A DNA stretch of 64,000 bases from JAJXWB01 sp037044955 (GTDB taxonomy: Bacteria; Pseudomonadota; Alphaproteobacteria; Rhizobiales; Beijerinckiaceae), in assembly GCA_037044955.1 (NCBI GenBank), contig JBAOHX010000005.1, positions 124,001 to 188,000 of the forward strand, written 5' to 3'. Both the position numbers and the translations under genes were made by a program. The notes under the pieces were generated by a model, which ran no database searches, was not told the origin of the DNA, and saw only the letters and a list, made by a program, of their open reading frames with translations. Of the stretch, positions 55,998 to 64,000 are shown piece after piece; the stretch's first letter is position 1; each line of letters begins with the position of its first letter.

Positions 55998-57959
55998 ATG
56001 GCGCATCCGAAGACCACGACGGCGTCTGCGAACGGCGACGCTCAGGCGTCAGTCCAGCACTCCTCGCATTACGAAAGCGCAAATCCGCCGCACGCGTTCT
56101 GGCCGATGGCGCTCGGGTCGCTCGGCGTCGTGTATGGCGATATCGGCACGAGTCCGCTCTACGCGCTCAAAGCCTCGCTCGATCATGCGAAAGTCCGCGG
56201 CGTCAGCGCTGAAGAGGTGATCGGCATCGTCTCGTTGCTGACATGGGCGTTGATCTTCACGGTGACTGCAAAGTACGTGCTGTTCCTGATGCGCGCGGAC
56301 AATCGTGGCGAGGGCGGCACGCTTGCGCTCATGGCGCTGGCTCAGCACGCCCTGGGCGAGCGAACGAAATTCGTCTTTCTGATGGGCGTCGCCGGCGCCG
56401 CGTTGTTTTCCGGCGACGCGATAATCACGCCCGCCATATCCGTGCTGTCCGCCGTCGAAGGACTGAAGCTCAAGGCAGTCCAGGACTACTTCGATTTCTC
56501 GCCGTATATTCTGGGTATCACGATTGCGATCCTGCTGACGCTTTTCATCTTTCAGAGCAGAGGAACCGCCAAGGTCGCCGCATTCTTCGGTCCGATCATG
56601 GTGCTTTTCTTCGCCGTGATCGGCTTTCTCGGCGCGCGGCACATCATGGATGCGCCGGAGATTCTGCATGCGCTGAACCCGGTCAACGGCATTCGCTTCC
56701 TGTTCTCCAACGGATGGCAGGGTTTCACCGTCCTTGGTCTCGTGTTCCTCTCGGTGACCGGAGCGGAGGCGCTGTACGCCGACATGGGGCACTTCGGCCG
56801 CAAGCCCATCCAGTTCGCATGGATTTTCTTCGTCCTGCCGGCGCTGCTGCTCAACTACTACGGCCAAGGCGCCTTTATCCTGAGCGACCTCAGCGTGGCG
56901 CGCAGCGAAGACTTCAGCCCGTTCTTCCAGCTGGCGCCGACCTGGGGCGTCATTCCGCTGATCCTTCTGTCGACGATCGCGACGGTCATCGCCAGCCAGG
57001 CGGTCATAACCGGCGCTTATTCCATCGTCCGGCAAGCGATCCAGCTCGGGCTGCTGCCGCGCATGGTAATAAGCCATACGTCGGACATAGAAGGGCAAAT
57101 CTATGTCCCGCGCATCAACCGGCTTCTGCTCGTCGGCGTGCTTCTTCTTGTCAGCGTCTTCAAGTCGTCGGACTCGCTGGCCAACGCCTATGGCATCGCG
57201 GTGACCGGCACCATGTGCGTCACCACCGCGCTCGCCTTTGTTGTCGTGTGGAAGCTCTGGAAATGGCCGGTCTGGGCGGCAGTTCTGTTCGTCGGCTGTT
57301 TCCTGGCCGTGGACCTGTCGTTCCTCGCGGCAAACCTCGTCAAGGTGTTCGAGGGCGGATGGGTGCCTCTGCTGCTGGGCGGCTCTTCGATGGTTGCAAT
57401 GTGGACCTGGGTGCGCGGCACGCACCTGCTCGCGGCGAAAACCGGCCGGGACTCCATCCCGCTGGCCGACTTGATGCGAATGCTGAACAAGTCGAAACCG
57501 ACGCGCGTGCCCGGCACGGCCGTCTTCCTGACATCCGCTCTCGACGTGGCCCCGAGCGCCCTCATGCACAACCTGAAGCACAACAAGGTGCTGCACGAGC
57601 GAATCGTTCTGATGAGCGTCAAGACGCTCGACCGTCCGCGCGTCGCCGATGAACATCGCTATGAGATTCAGAAACTTTCGGACGATTTCTACGGCGTGAC
57701 GCTGTATTTCGGGTTCATGGAGAGCCCGCGCGTGCCTGCCGCGCTGGCATTGATGCGCAAGGCCGGGCACAAGTTCGACATCATGACGACTTCGTTCTTC
57801 CTCGGGAGAAGATCGCTCAAGACCAGTGCGACATCGGAGATGCCGCATTGGCAGGACAGACTGTTCGTCGTCCTGTCGAAGCAATCCGCAAACGCGACGG
57901 AGTTCTTCGCCATTCCTTCGGATCGCGTGGTGGAGCTCGGCGCGCAGGTCTCGATCTAG
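55998..57959 (+). CDS. kup: Low-affinity potassium transporter Kup
   Basis: Kup is a K+/H+ symporter of the KUP/HAK family. The 653-residue protein has a polar N-terminus, then the family start LGSLGVVYGDIGTSPLYAL, about 12 membrane helices (GEGGTLALMALAQ, GDAIITPAISVLSAVEGL, GAYSIVRQAIQLGLLPRM) and a cytosolic C-terminal domain of about 160 residues. Start ATG 55998 with GAGGA eight bases upstream. Its stop shares a CTAG with the convergent ptsN stop. Confidence 0.96.
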   Translation: MAHPKTTTASANGDAQASVQHSSHYESANPPHAFWPMALGSLGVVYGDIGTSPLYALKASLDHAKVRGVSAEEVIGIVSLLTWALIFTVTAKYVLFLMRADNRGEGGTLALMALAQHALGERTKFVFLMGVAGAALFSGDAIITPAISVLSAVEGLKLKAVQDYFDFSPYILGITIAILLTLFIFQSRGTAKVAAFFGPIMVLFFAVIGFLGARHIMDAPEILHALNPVNGIRFLFSNGWQGFTVLGLVFLSVTGAEALYADMGHFGRKPIQFAWIFFVLPALLLNYYGQGAFILSDLSVARSEDFSPFFQLAPTWGVIPLILLSTIATVIASQAVITGAYSIVRQAIQLGLLPRMVISHTSDIEGQIYVPRINRLLLVGVLLLVSVFKSSDSLANAYGIAVTGTMCVTTALAFVVVWKLWKWPVWAAVLFVGCFLAVDLSFLAANLVKVFEGGWVPLLLGGSSMVAMWTWVRGTHLLAAKTGRDSIPLADLMRMLNKSKPTRVPGTAVFLTSALDVAPSALMHNLKHNKVLHERIVLMSVKTLDRPRVADEHRYEIQKLSDDFYGVTLYFGFMESPRVPAALALMRKAGHKFDIMTTSFFLGRRSLKTSATSEMPHWQDRLFVVLSKQSANATEFFAIPSDRVVELGAQVSI

Positions 57960-58417
57960 ATTCGACGAGATTGGCCTGCGGGCGCCAGCGCCAATTCGCT
58001 CAACGGGCCGCTGCGGGCGCGGATGCCGGCCAACAGTTCCGGCGACTTCAGCGTCCTCGCGACACAGGACAGCGCCCGAATTCCCGCTCGTTCGTCAGCT
58101 TGCGGAATGAGCAGCAGGGCCGCGATATCGACAGGCATGTCGTCGATGGCGTCGAAATCGATCGGCTTCATGAGCCTGTAGAGCGCGCAATAGGCGTTCC
58201 TCAATCCGGCCATGCGCGCATGCGGAATGGCGATGCCCTGACCGAGGCCGGTCGAGCCGAGCTTCTCGCGGACGACCAGCGCGTTTTCGATCTCGACCTC
58301 GTTCAGGCCGACAATTGCCGCCGCGTCATGCGCCATCTTCCTGAGCAGGCCTCGCTTGTCGTTTGCCTGCACATTGTCAAAAACGCGCTCCGCGCTCAAC
58401 AGCTCGCCTATATGCAC
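57956..58417 (-). CDS. ptsN: PTS IIA-like nitrogen-regulatory protein PtsN (EIIA-Ntr)
   Basis: The 153-residue EIIA protein has the phosphorylatable His in GQGIAIPHARMAGL and the family-type LAALLLIPQADER-like core near the end. GTG 58417 (AAGG eight bases upstream) is preferred because it overlaps the stop of the small upstream gene; GTG 58444 would add nine residues. EIIA-Ntr is known in E. coli to bind KdpD and the potassium uptake protein TrkA. Its place at the end of the kdp operon and its convergence with kup fit a potassium-control role here. Confidence 0.9.
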   Translation of the reverse strand: MHIGELLSAERVFDNVQANDKRGLLRKMAHDAAAIVGLNEVEIENALVVREKLGSTGLGQGIAIPHARMAGLRNAYCALYRLMKPIDFDAIDDMPVDIAALLLIPQADERAGIRALSCVARTLKSPELLAGIRARSGPLSELALAPAGQSRRI

Positions 58418-58656
58418 GTCTTGTGCCTTTCCTTCGGCTCGCACAGGAACTGCTTCCTAAGTCGTTTCTGCACATCGTTGACCCAACGTTCGCACCATTG
58501 TCGGCTCGGTCCGACGCGCACATGGCCGATAGCCCACTTGCCGTCGTCCTGCGCGTACACGGCTATGTGCCGCAGGTCCGCGCAATCCGGGTTCATCCGC
58601 GCCTCTCGAAGGAGGCGTCGCTGCAAGTCTTCACGGGCGATGATCGTGCGGGTCAC
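58408..58656 (-). CDS. Small hypothetical protein between kdpE and ptsN
   Basis: GTG 58656 lies six bases after the kdpE stop, and the TAG at 58408 overlaps the ptsN start. The 82-residue protein begins MTRTIIAREDLQRRLLREAR, has HIAVYAQDDGKWAIGHVRVG in the middle and a basic C-terminus with two Cys (QFLCEPKERHKTCI). I do not recognise a family. The tight spacing on both sides argues for a real, co-translated gene. Confidence 0.6.
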   Translation of the reverse strand: MTRTIIAREDLQRRLLREARMNPDCADLRHIAVYAQDDGKWAIGHVRVGPSRQWCERWVNDVQKRLRKQFLCEPKERHKTCI

Positions 58657-58662
58657 CGCAGG

Positions 58663-59352
58663 TCAGTCCTGCTGCCAGGCGATACGGTAGCCGACGCCGG
58701 GCTCTGTGAGGATGAAGCGGGTCTCGCCATCGTCGCTCTCGAGCTTCTGTCGGAGCTTGCGCACGAACACGCGCAGGTATTGCGCATCGTCCACATGCGC
58801 GGGGCCCCACACCTCGGTCAGAATCTGACGATGCGTGAGAACCCGGCCCGCGTGCCGAACGAGCAGCTCGAGCAGATCGAATTCCTTGGGCGTCAGTTTC
58901 ACCGGGACGTCTTTCAGCGTCACGCGATGTGCAAGCGTATCGACGACGAGGTCTCCGCTCCTGTAGATCGGCACCTCGCCCGATGCGACGATGTTACGGC
59001 GCAGGGCGGTGCGGATCCGGGCCATCAGCTCGCCGATTCCGAAGGGCTTGTTGACGTAGTCGTCGGCGCCGAGATCGAGGGCTTCCACCTTCTCTTCCTC
59101 CTGGTCCCTCGCCGAGAGAACCACGATAGGAACCTGGCTCGTCTCCCGCACGCGCCTGATCACATCCTTGCCATCCAGATCGGGCAGGCCCAGATCGAGC
59201 ACGACGAGATCCGGTTTCTCCTCGCCGAGCGCCTTGAGCGCCAGCGCTCCTGTCAGCGCGCTCACCACTTCATAGCCGGCGACCGCCAGACTGGGCTTCA
59301 GAAAGCGATGAATTTGAGGTTCGTCGTCGACGACCAGAATCTTCGTGGCCAT
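58663..59352 (-). CDS. kdpE: Response regulator KdpE
   Basis: The 229-residue OmpR-type regulator has a receiver (about 4-118; ILVVDDEPQIHRFL, phosphorylatable Asp in LVVLDLGLPDLDG, Lys in YVNKPFGIGEL) and a winged helix (about 130-225; LTPKEFDLLELLVRHAGRVL, YLRVFVRKLRQKLE). It activates the kdp operon when phosphorylated by KdpD. The ATG at 59352 comes one base after the kdpD stop. Confidence 0.96.
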   Translation of the reverse strand: MATKILVVDDEPQIHRFLKPSLAVAGYEVVSALTGALALKALGEEKPDLVVLDLGLPDLDGKDVIRRVRETSQVPIVVLSARDQEEEKVEALDLGADDYVNKPFGIGELMARIRTALRRNIVASGEVPIYRSGDLVVDTLAHRVTLKDVPVKLTPKEFDLLELLVRHAGRVLTHRQILTEVWGPAHVDDAQYLRVFVRKLRQKLESDDGETRFILTEPGVGYRIAWQQD

Positions 59353-59353
59353 G

Positions 59354-62059
59354 TCAGTTGTCCAATGCGTTCGAGGCCTGCGCCTCCGGCGTTTGCGCAC
59401 CCGGCAGGGTGACCACGATCCGCAGGCCGCGTTCGCCGGAAATCGGGCTTTCGGCGCGGATCGTACCATCCATCGCCTCGATCACGCCGCGGCCGATCGC
59501 CAGTCCCAGGCCAGTTCCGGGCGGACGTCCGTCGTCGGTCTGCGCCCTGAAGAATTTCTCGAAAATGAGATCGAGCTTGTCCGGCGGGACGCCGGGCCCA
59601 TCGTCTTCCACCGTCGCCACGATAGCTCCGCCTTCCAGCCTGGCGCCGACGCGGGTCGCGGTTCCCTTCGGAACATACTTGTCGGCATTGTCCAGCAGAT
59701 TGAAGAATACCTGTTCGAGCAACGGCCCGTCGCCGTGCACCAGCGGCAGGTCAGGGGCCAGCCGCAGTTCGATCTCCCGATCCGGAAACGCCTTGCGCGC
59801 CCGCGCGACGGCGCCCCGGATGGCGTCGCTTGCCTCGACCCATTCATGCTTGATGTCGAGCGCGCCGGATTCGACGCGGGTTATGTCGAACAGATTGGAG
59901 ACGAAGCGGGCGAGCCTGCGAGATTCCTCTTCGATGGTGAGCAAGAGATCGTTCTTGTCGCGGTCGGACAATTGCGCTCCGAACTGTCGCAGCGTCGTCA
60001 CCGAGCCGAGCACCGAGGCGAGCGGCGTCCGCAGATCGTGCGACAGAGACGACAGAAGGGCGTTGCGCAGCTTTTCCTTTTCGACGACCGCAGCGGTCTT
60101 TGCCGCTTCCTCGACCAGGAACGTGCGCTCGATCGAGATCGACGCCTGGTCGCCGAGGGCGGCAAGGACGCGGTCTTGCTCGGCGCTGAAGGGCCGCGAC
60201 GCGTCCGAGCGCTCGACGCCGATCACCCCGATGACGCCGCGCGACGTGCGCAGCGGATGGAACTGGTATCTTGCGTTCGGCAACGTGCCCAGGCCCGATC
60301 CAGCCGGCTCGTTGTGCTTGAACGCCCATTGCGCGGCGCCCCATTCGGCCGGCCCGATCGTGTCTTCCGGGGGAAAGGCGGCGCGGATCTCGAGATCGCC
60401 GTCGCGGGGGAGAAGAACGATCGCTTGCGTCTTGATGGTGTTGGCCACCTGCGAAACGAACGCCCAGAGCACATCGTCGAGATGGACGATGCCGGAGAGC
60501 TTGCGCGCGAAATCGTACAGGCTCTGCGTCGTGAGCGCGCGCTGCCGGGCGGCCGACGCTTCTTCGCGCACGCGGCCCGCCAGACTGCCCGTCAGGACGG
60601 CGACCAGCAAGAACACGAGAAGGGCGAGAAGCTCGTGCGGCTCGGCGATCGTGAACGTGTACAGCGGCGCGATGAAAAAGTAGTTGTAAGCGAAGAAGGA
60701 GAGAAGCGCGGCGGCGATCGCGGATCCCACGCCGAACGTCACCGCGCAGCCGAGCACCGCCGCGAGGAAGATGAGAGAGATATTCGGCAGGCGCAGATGC
60801 GCGCTCGCCGCTTCGCCCATCCCTACGGCCGCGGCCACGGAGAGAACGGCGGCGAGCAGACCGCCGAGCAGGTTCGACGGCGCGGCGAGGTTCGGAAGCC
60901 GTCGCGGGGCTGGACCGGCCTCGCCGGCGAGCACGTGCACCGCCACATCCGACGCGCCCTGAATGAGCCCGAGCGTCAGCGTGCGGCCGCGCAGGCGCGA
61001 CAGCAGGCCGCCGCGCGGCCTGTTCACGAAAATCTGGGTGATGTTTTCGCGACGCGCGAACCGGAGCAATTCGCCGGGCAGATCTCGCGCGACGATCCTG
61101 CGCACGTCCGCCCCGAGCCGCTCCGCCAGCCGCAAATTGTCTTCGAGCTGGCGCAGTTCGCCCTCGTCGATCGTCTCGCCGGCGTGTCGCTCCAGCGTCG
61201 CCGCGATCCACGACGCGTTCAGGCCATTGGCGATGCGGCTCGCAGACCGGATCAGGTTTTCCGACTGCGCATCGGCGCCGACGCAGACGAGAATGCGCTC
61301 GGATGTCGGCCAGGCTCCTTGAATCGCGTTTTGCCGCAGATATTCGACCATCTGGTCGTCGACGCGGTTGGCGGTGCGCCGGAGCGCCAGTTCGCGCAGC
61401 GCCGTGATGTTTCCAACCTTGAAGAAGCCGTCCGCCGCTCTCCTGGCGTTGTCGGGCAGGTAGACCTTGCCTTCCTTCAGTCGCTGCAACAGCTCCGAAG
61501 GCGTGATGTCGACGACGACGACCTCGTCCGCCTTCTCCAGAACGGTATCGGGCACCGTTTCGCGGACGCGCACGCCGGTGATCCGGGCCACGACGTCCGC
61601 CAGACTCTCGAGGTGCTGGATGTTCACGGCGGTCCATACGTCCACGCCCGCGCGCAGCAGTTCCTCGATGTCCTGATACCGCTTGGGATGACGGCTTTCC
61701 GGCGCGTTCGTGTGGGCGAGTTCGTCCACCACCATCAGCGCCGGTCTCCGCGCCAGCGCGCCGTCGAGATCGAACTCGTCGATGAGGCGGCCTCGATATT
61801 CGACGTGGCGTCGCGGCAGGAGTTCCAGGTTCTCCAGCAGCGCGGCCGTTTCGGCTCGACCGTGGGTCTCCACCAGGCCGATCACGACATCGGCTCCCTC
61901 CCGCGCAAGCTGGCAGGCGGCGGAGAGCATGGCGTAGGTCTTGCCCACGCCGGGCGCGGCCCCGAGGAATATCTTGAGCTTGCCGCGCCCTTCCCGCCGC
62001 GCCGCGGCGAGCAGGCTGTCGGGGTCTGGTCTATGGTCCTTGTCGTCCGCGGCGGGCAT
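59354..62059 (-). CDS. kdpD: Potassium sensor histidine kinase KdpD
   Basis: The 901-residue protein has the full KdpD plan: N-terminal KdpD domain (about 24-230) with Walker A GAAPGVGKT and DELAHTNAP, a Usp-like domain (about 250-370), four membrane helices of DUF4118 (about 400-500), a GAF domain (about 520-650), HisKA with the phospho-acceptor His in SSLSHDLRTPLASVL, and HATPase (FFNLLDNADKY, EDDGPGVPPDKLDLIFEKFF, GTGLGLAIGRG). It senses low potassium or ionic stress and acts through KdpE. It starts 12 bp after kdpC. Confidence 0.97.
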   Translation of the reverse strand: MPAADDKDHRPDPDSLLAAARREGRGKLKIFLGAAPGVGKTYAMLSAACQLAREGADVVIGLVETHGRAETAALLENLELLPRRHVEYRGRLIDEFDLDGALARRPALMVVDELAHTNAPESRHPKRYQDIEELLRAGVDVWTAVNIQHLESLADVVARITGVRVRETVPDTVLEKADEVVVVDITPSELLQRLKEGKVYLPDNARRAADGFFKVGNITALRELALRRTANRVDDQMVEYLRQNAIQGAWPTSERILVCVGADAQSENLIRSASRIANGLNASWIAATLERHAGETIDEGELRQLEDNLRLAERLGADVRRIVARDLPGELLRFARRENITQIFVNRPRGGLLSRLRGRTLTLGLIQGASDVAVHVLAGEAGPAPRRLPNLAAPSNLLGGLLAAVLSVAAAVGMGEAASAHLRLPNISLIFLAAVLGCAVTFGVGSAIAAALLSFFAYNYFFIAPLYTFTIAEPHELLALLVFLLVAVLTGSLAGRVREEASAARQRALTTQSLYDFARKLSGIVHLDDVLWAFVSQVANTIKTQAIVLLPRDGDLEIRAAFPPEDTIGPAEWGAAQWAFKHNEPAGSGLGTLPNARYQFHPLRTSRGVIGVIGVERSDASRPFSAEQDRVLAALGDQASISIERTFLVEEAAKTAAVVEKEKLRNALLSSLSHDLRTPLASVLGSVTTLRQFGAQLSDRDKNDLLLTIEEESRRLARFVSNLFDITRVESGALDIKHEWVEASDAIRGAVARARKAFPDREIELRLAPDLPLVHGDGPLLEQVFFNLLDNADKYVPKGTATRVGARLEGGAIVATVEDDGPGVPPDKLDLIFEKFFRAQTDDGRPPGTGLGLAIGRGVIEAMDGTIRAESPISGERGLRIVVTLPGAQTPEAQASNALDN

Positions 62060-62071
62060 TGCGCTGCGATC

Positions 62072-62668
62072 TCATGCGCCGCGATCCAGGTCGAGGTTCA
62101 GCAGGAGCACGTTCACGCGCGGCTCCCCGAACACGCCGAGGAACGGCCTTTCCGTCCGGCGCTCCACCAGCGTCCCTACCTGATCCTCCTTCAGACCGCG
62201 CGCGGCGGCGACGCGGCCTATCTGCAATCGAGCATAGGCCGGAGAGATATGCGGATCGAGTCCTGACGCCGAAGCGGTGACGGCGTCCGCCGGGACCGGT
62301 CCGCTCGAGGAGCCGCCGAGCGACTCGAGGTCCCCTCTGACCCGGTCGAGCAGCTTCTGCGACGTCGGTCCGAGGTTCGAGCCGGACGAATTGCCGGCAT
62401 TGTACGGCGCGTCCACCGTCTTCGATGAATCCTTCGGGTCGGGCGCGCTGGTGGCGGACGGCCGACCGTGGAAATACTTGTTCGACGTGAAGTTCTGGCC
62501 GACCAGCGCCGAACCGACGATTGTTCCGTCCCTTGCGATGAGGCTGCCGTCCGCCTGCGCGCGCATGGCGACCTGCGCGATGCCGGTAATGGCGAGCGGA
62601 TAGGCGACGCCGGTCAGGGCGGTGAAAACGACGATCATGACGATGGCCGGGCGAATCTGGTTCAACAC
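62072..62668 (-). CDS. kdpC: Potassium-transporting ATPase subunit KdpC
   Basis: GTG 62668 is the start, with AAGGA seven bases upstream and 11 bp after the kdpB stop. The 198-residue protein has one N-terminal membrane helix (about 7-30), then the family core (VGSALVGQNFTSNKYFHGRPS, DAVTASASGLDPHISPAYARLQ) and VNVLLLNLDL at the end. KdpC assists potassium binding in the KdpFABC complex. Length is normal. Confidence 0.95.
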   Translation of the reverse strand: MLNQIRPAIVMIVVFTALTGVAYPLAITGIAQVAMRAQADGSLIARDGTIVGSALVGQNFTSNKYFHGRPSATSAPDPKDSSKTVDAPYNAGNSSGSNLGPTSQKLLDRVRGDLESLGGSSSGPVPADAVTASASGLDPHISPAYARLQIGRVAAARGLKEDQVGTLVERRTERPFLGVFGEPRVNVLLLNLDLDRGA

Positions 62669-62679
62669 GATCTTGTCCT

Positions 62680-64000
62680 TCAAGCCAGGTGGAGGGCGGA
62701 TACGACGAGGTCGATGACCTTGATGCCGACGAACGGCGCGACGAGGCCGCCGAGGCCGTAGATCAGCAGGTTGCGCCGCAGCAGCGCCGCCGCTCCGACC
62801 GGCCGGTATTTCACGCCCCTCAGCGCGAGCGGGATCAGCGCGACGATGATCAGCGCATTGAAGATCACCGCCGACAGGATCGCCGATTGCGGCGAACCCA
62901 GCTTCATGACGTCGAGCGCCTGAAGCTGCGGATAGGCGACGACGAACAGCGCCGGGATGATCGCGAAATATTTCGCGACGTCGTTGGCGATCGAGAACGT
63001 GGTCAGCGATCCCCGGGTCATCAGCAATTGCTTGCCGATCTCGACGATCTCGATGAGCTTGGTCGGATCGGAATCGAGGTCCACCATGTTGCCGGCCTCG
63101 CGCGCCGCCTGCGTGCCGGTCTGCATGGCGACGCCGACATCGGCCTGCGCCAGCGCCGGCGCGTCGTTGGTGCCGTCGCCGCACATGGCGATCAGGCGTC
63201 CGCCGTACTGTTCCTTGCGGATATAGGCGAGCTTGTCCTCGGGCGTCGCCTGCGCGATGAAATCGTCCACGCCGGCCTCGGACGCGATCGCGGCGGCCGT
63301 GACCGGATTGTCGCCGGTCACCATGACGGTCTTGACGCCCATGGCGCGCAACGCCGCGAATCGCGCCTTGATGTCTGGCTTGACGATGTCCTTGAGATGA
63401 ATGACGCCGACCAGGCGGCCGTTTTCCGAAACCGCGAGCGGCGTGCCGCCGGCGCGCGCTATCCGCTCGACGGCCTGCCTGAACTGGGCGGGCGCGCTGT
63501 CCATGCTCTGGCCGCACTGCGCCAGGATCGCGTCGACCGCGCCCTTGCGCAGCGCGCGGTCGGCAAGATCGACGCCGGAGATGCGGGTCTGCGCGGTGAA
63601 GGGAACGACCTTCGTCGCGGGAGGAGCTTCGCTCTCCCGCACGCCGTATCTCGACTGGGCGAACGCGACGATCGAGCGCCCCTCCGGCGTCTCGTCGCCC
63701 AGGCTCGCCAGCAGCGCCGCCTCCGCCAGAGCGCGATCGGACACGCCTTGCACGGGGACGAACTCGTCGGCCATGCGGTTGCCGAATGTGACGGTGCCGG
63801 TCTTGTCCAGCAGCAACGTGTCGACGTCGCCGGCGGCTTCGACGGCGCGTCCCGACGTCGCGATCACGTTGAAGCTGATCAGCCGGTCCATGCCCGCGAT
63901 GCCGATCGCCGACAGAAGCCCGCCGATCGTGGTCGGGATCAGGCAGACCAGCAGCGCGACCAGCACCGTGACCGACAGGACGGCGCCGGAATAGCGCGCG
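62680..64000 (-). CDS. kdpB: Potassium-transporting ATPase subunit KdpB, 3' part (cut by window edge)
   Basis: About 440 C-terminal residues are present; the frame is open to the right edge. The P-type ATPase phosphorylation motif DKTGTVTFGNR, the hinge MVTGDNPVTAAAIASEAG and MCGDGTNDAPALAQADVGVAM are all seen, followed by three C-terminal membrane helices. KdpB hydrolyses ATP to drive high-affinity potassium uptake. kdpA and any kdpF should lie beyond position 64000. Confidence 0.96.
   Translation of the reverse strand, partial: ARYSGAVLSVTVLVALLVCLIPTTIGGLLSAIGIAGMDRLISFNVIATSGRAVEAAGDVDTLLLDKTGTVTFGNRMADEFVPVQGVSDRALAEAALLASLGDETPEGRSIVAFAQSRYGVRESEAPPATKVVPFTAQTRISGVDLADRALRKGAVDAILAQCGQSMDSAPAQFRQAVERIARAGGTPLAVSENGRLVGVIHLKDIVKPDIKARFAALRAMGVKTVMVTGDNPVTAAAIASEAGVDDFIAQATPEDKLAYIRKEQYGGRLIAMCGDGTNDAPALAQADVGVAMQTGTQAAREAGNMVDLDSDPTKLIEIVEIGKQLLMTRGSLTTFSIANDVAKYFAIIPALFVVAYPQLQALDVMKLGSPQSAILSAVIFNALIIVALIPLALRGVKYRPVGAAALLRRNLLIYGLGGLVAPFVGIKVIDLVVSALHLA

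Noticed and set aside
59345..62266. A 973-codon plus-strand frame opposite kdpD
   Set aside because: Antisense shadow of a clear KdpD; composition is Arg/Asp/Gln-rich without family signal.

Overview
The window is very GC-rich, densely coding DNA from an alphaproteobacterium, most likely of the order Hyphomicrobiales (Rhizobiales). The evidence is the chromosomal order rpmH-rnpA-yidC-engB-argB-HAD phosphatase, the ffs-dnaX-ybaB-recR cluster, an HWE-type histidine kinase, a GGAAC-N16-CGTT general-stress (EcfG-type) promoter, and the short palindromic intergenic repeats usual in this order. Genus cannot be fixed from the sequence. No tRNA, rRNA, CRISPR array, insertion sequence or phage gene was seen. 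The content is mainly core chromosomal with some accessory metabolism.

Layout. 1-15 kb (mostly minus strand): a very large secreted LprI-N/beta-sandwich repeat protein running off the left edge, a YqhA-family membrane protein, msrA, a small membrane protein, a thiamine-diphosphate enzyme whose 3' end runs into a palindromic repeat, a HAD phosphatase, argB, a Tat-type dienelactone hydrolase, engB, yidC, rnpA and rpmH. 15-24 kb: a DUF1003 membrane protein, a TadG-like VWA protein, hrcA, a GntR regulator with a UxaA-family dehydratase and an orphan ABC binding protein, then puuD overlapping a nitrilase-family gene. 24-33.6 kb: FadB-type beta-oxidation protein, PaaI thioesterase, purU, an HWE kinase, an LDH2-family dehydrogenase, and two peptidoglycan enzymes (YkuD, MepA). 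33.7-41.6 kb: a MoxR/VWA pair, a MerR regulator divergent from an Old Yellow Enzyme with a textbook 19-bp-spacer MerR promoter, 4.5S RNA, dnaX, ybaB, recR. 41.8-49.5 kb: a stress-promoter-linked glycosyltransferase and amylo-alpha-1,6-glucosidase, a second glycosyltransferase coupled to a tiny membrane protein, and a DUF6502/DUF5666 pair ending in a collagen-like tail. 49.5-54.9 kb: pstSCAB-phoU-phoB behind a Pho box, without an adjacent phoR. 55-64 kb: a potassium island with a kinase-less DUF4118 sensor-like protein, kup, ptsN, a small unknown gene, kdpE, kdpD, kdpC and the 3' part of kdpB (cut by the right edge).

The genes form a few working groups: phosphate uptake and its regulation (pst/pho), potassium uptake and its regulation (kup, kdp, and EIIA-Ntr, which is known in E. 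coli to act on KdpD), translation and membrane insertion (rpmH, rnpA, yidC, ffs), and glucan metabolism probably tied to general stress.

A striking technical feature is that eight single-base frame breaks occur in five genes (the LprI protein, the ThDP enzyme three times, argB twice, the UxaA-family gene, one glycosyltransferase). All eight have the same sign (one extra base), and two fall in argB. I read these as insertion errors in the sequence rather than true decay; the affected genes are typed pseudogene only because the frame is broken as given.

No clear new defence or mobile system is present. The least-explained units are the DUF6502/DUF5666-collagen pair, the tiny membrane protein fused by coupling to a glycosyltransferase, the stand-alone DUF4118 protein, and the small gene between kdpE and ptsN.
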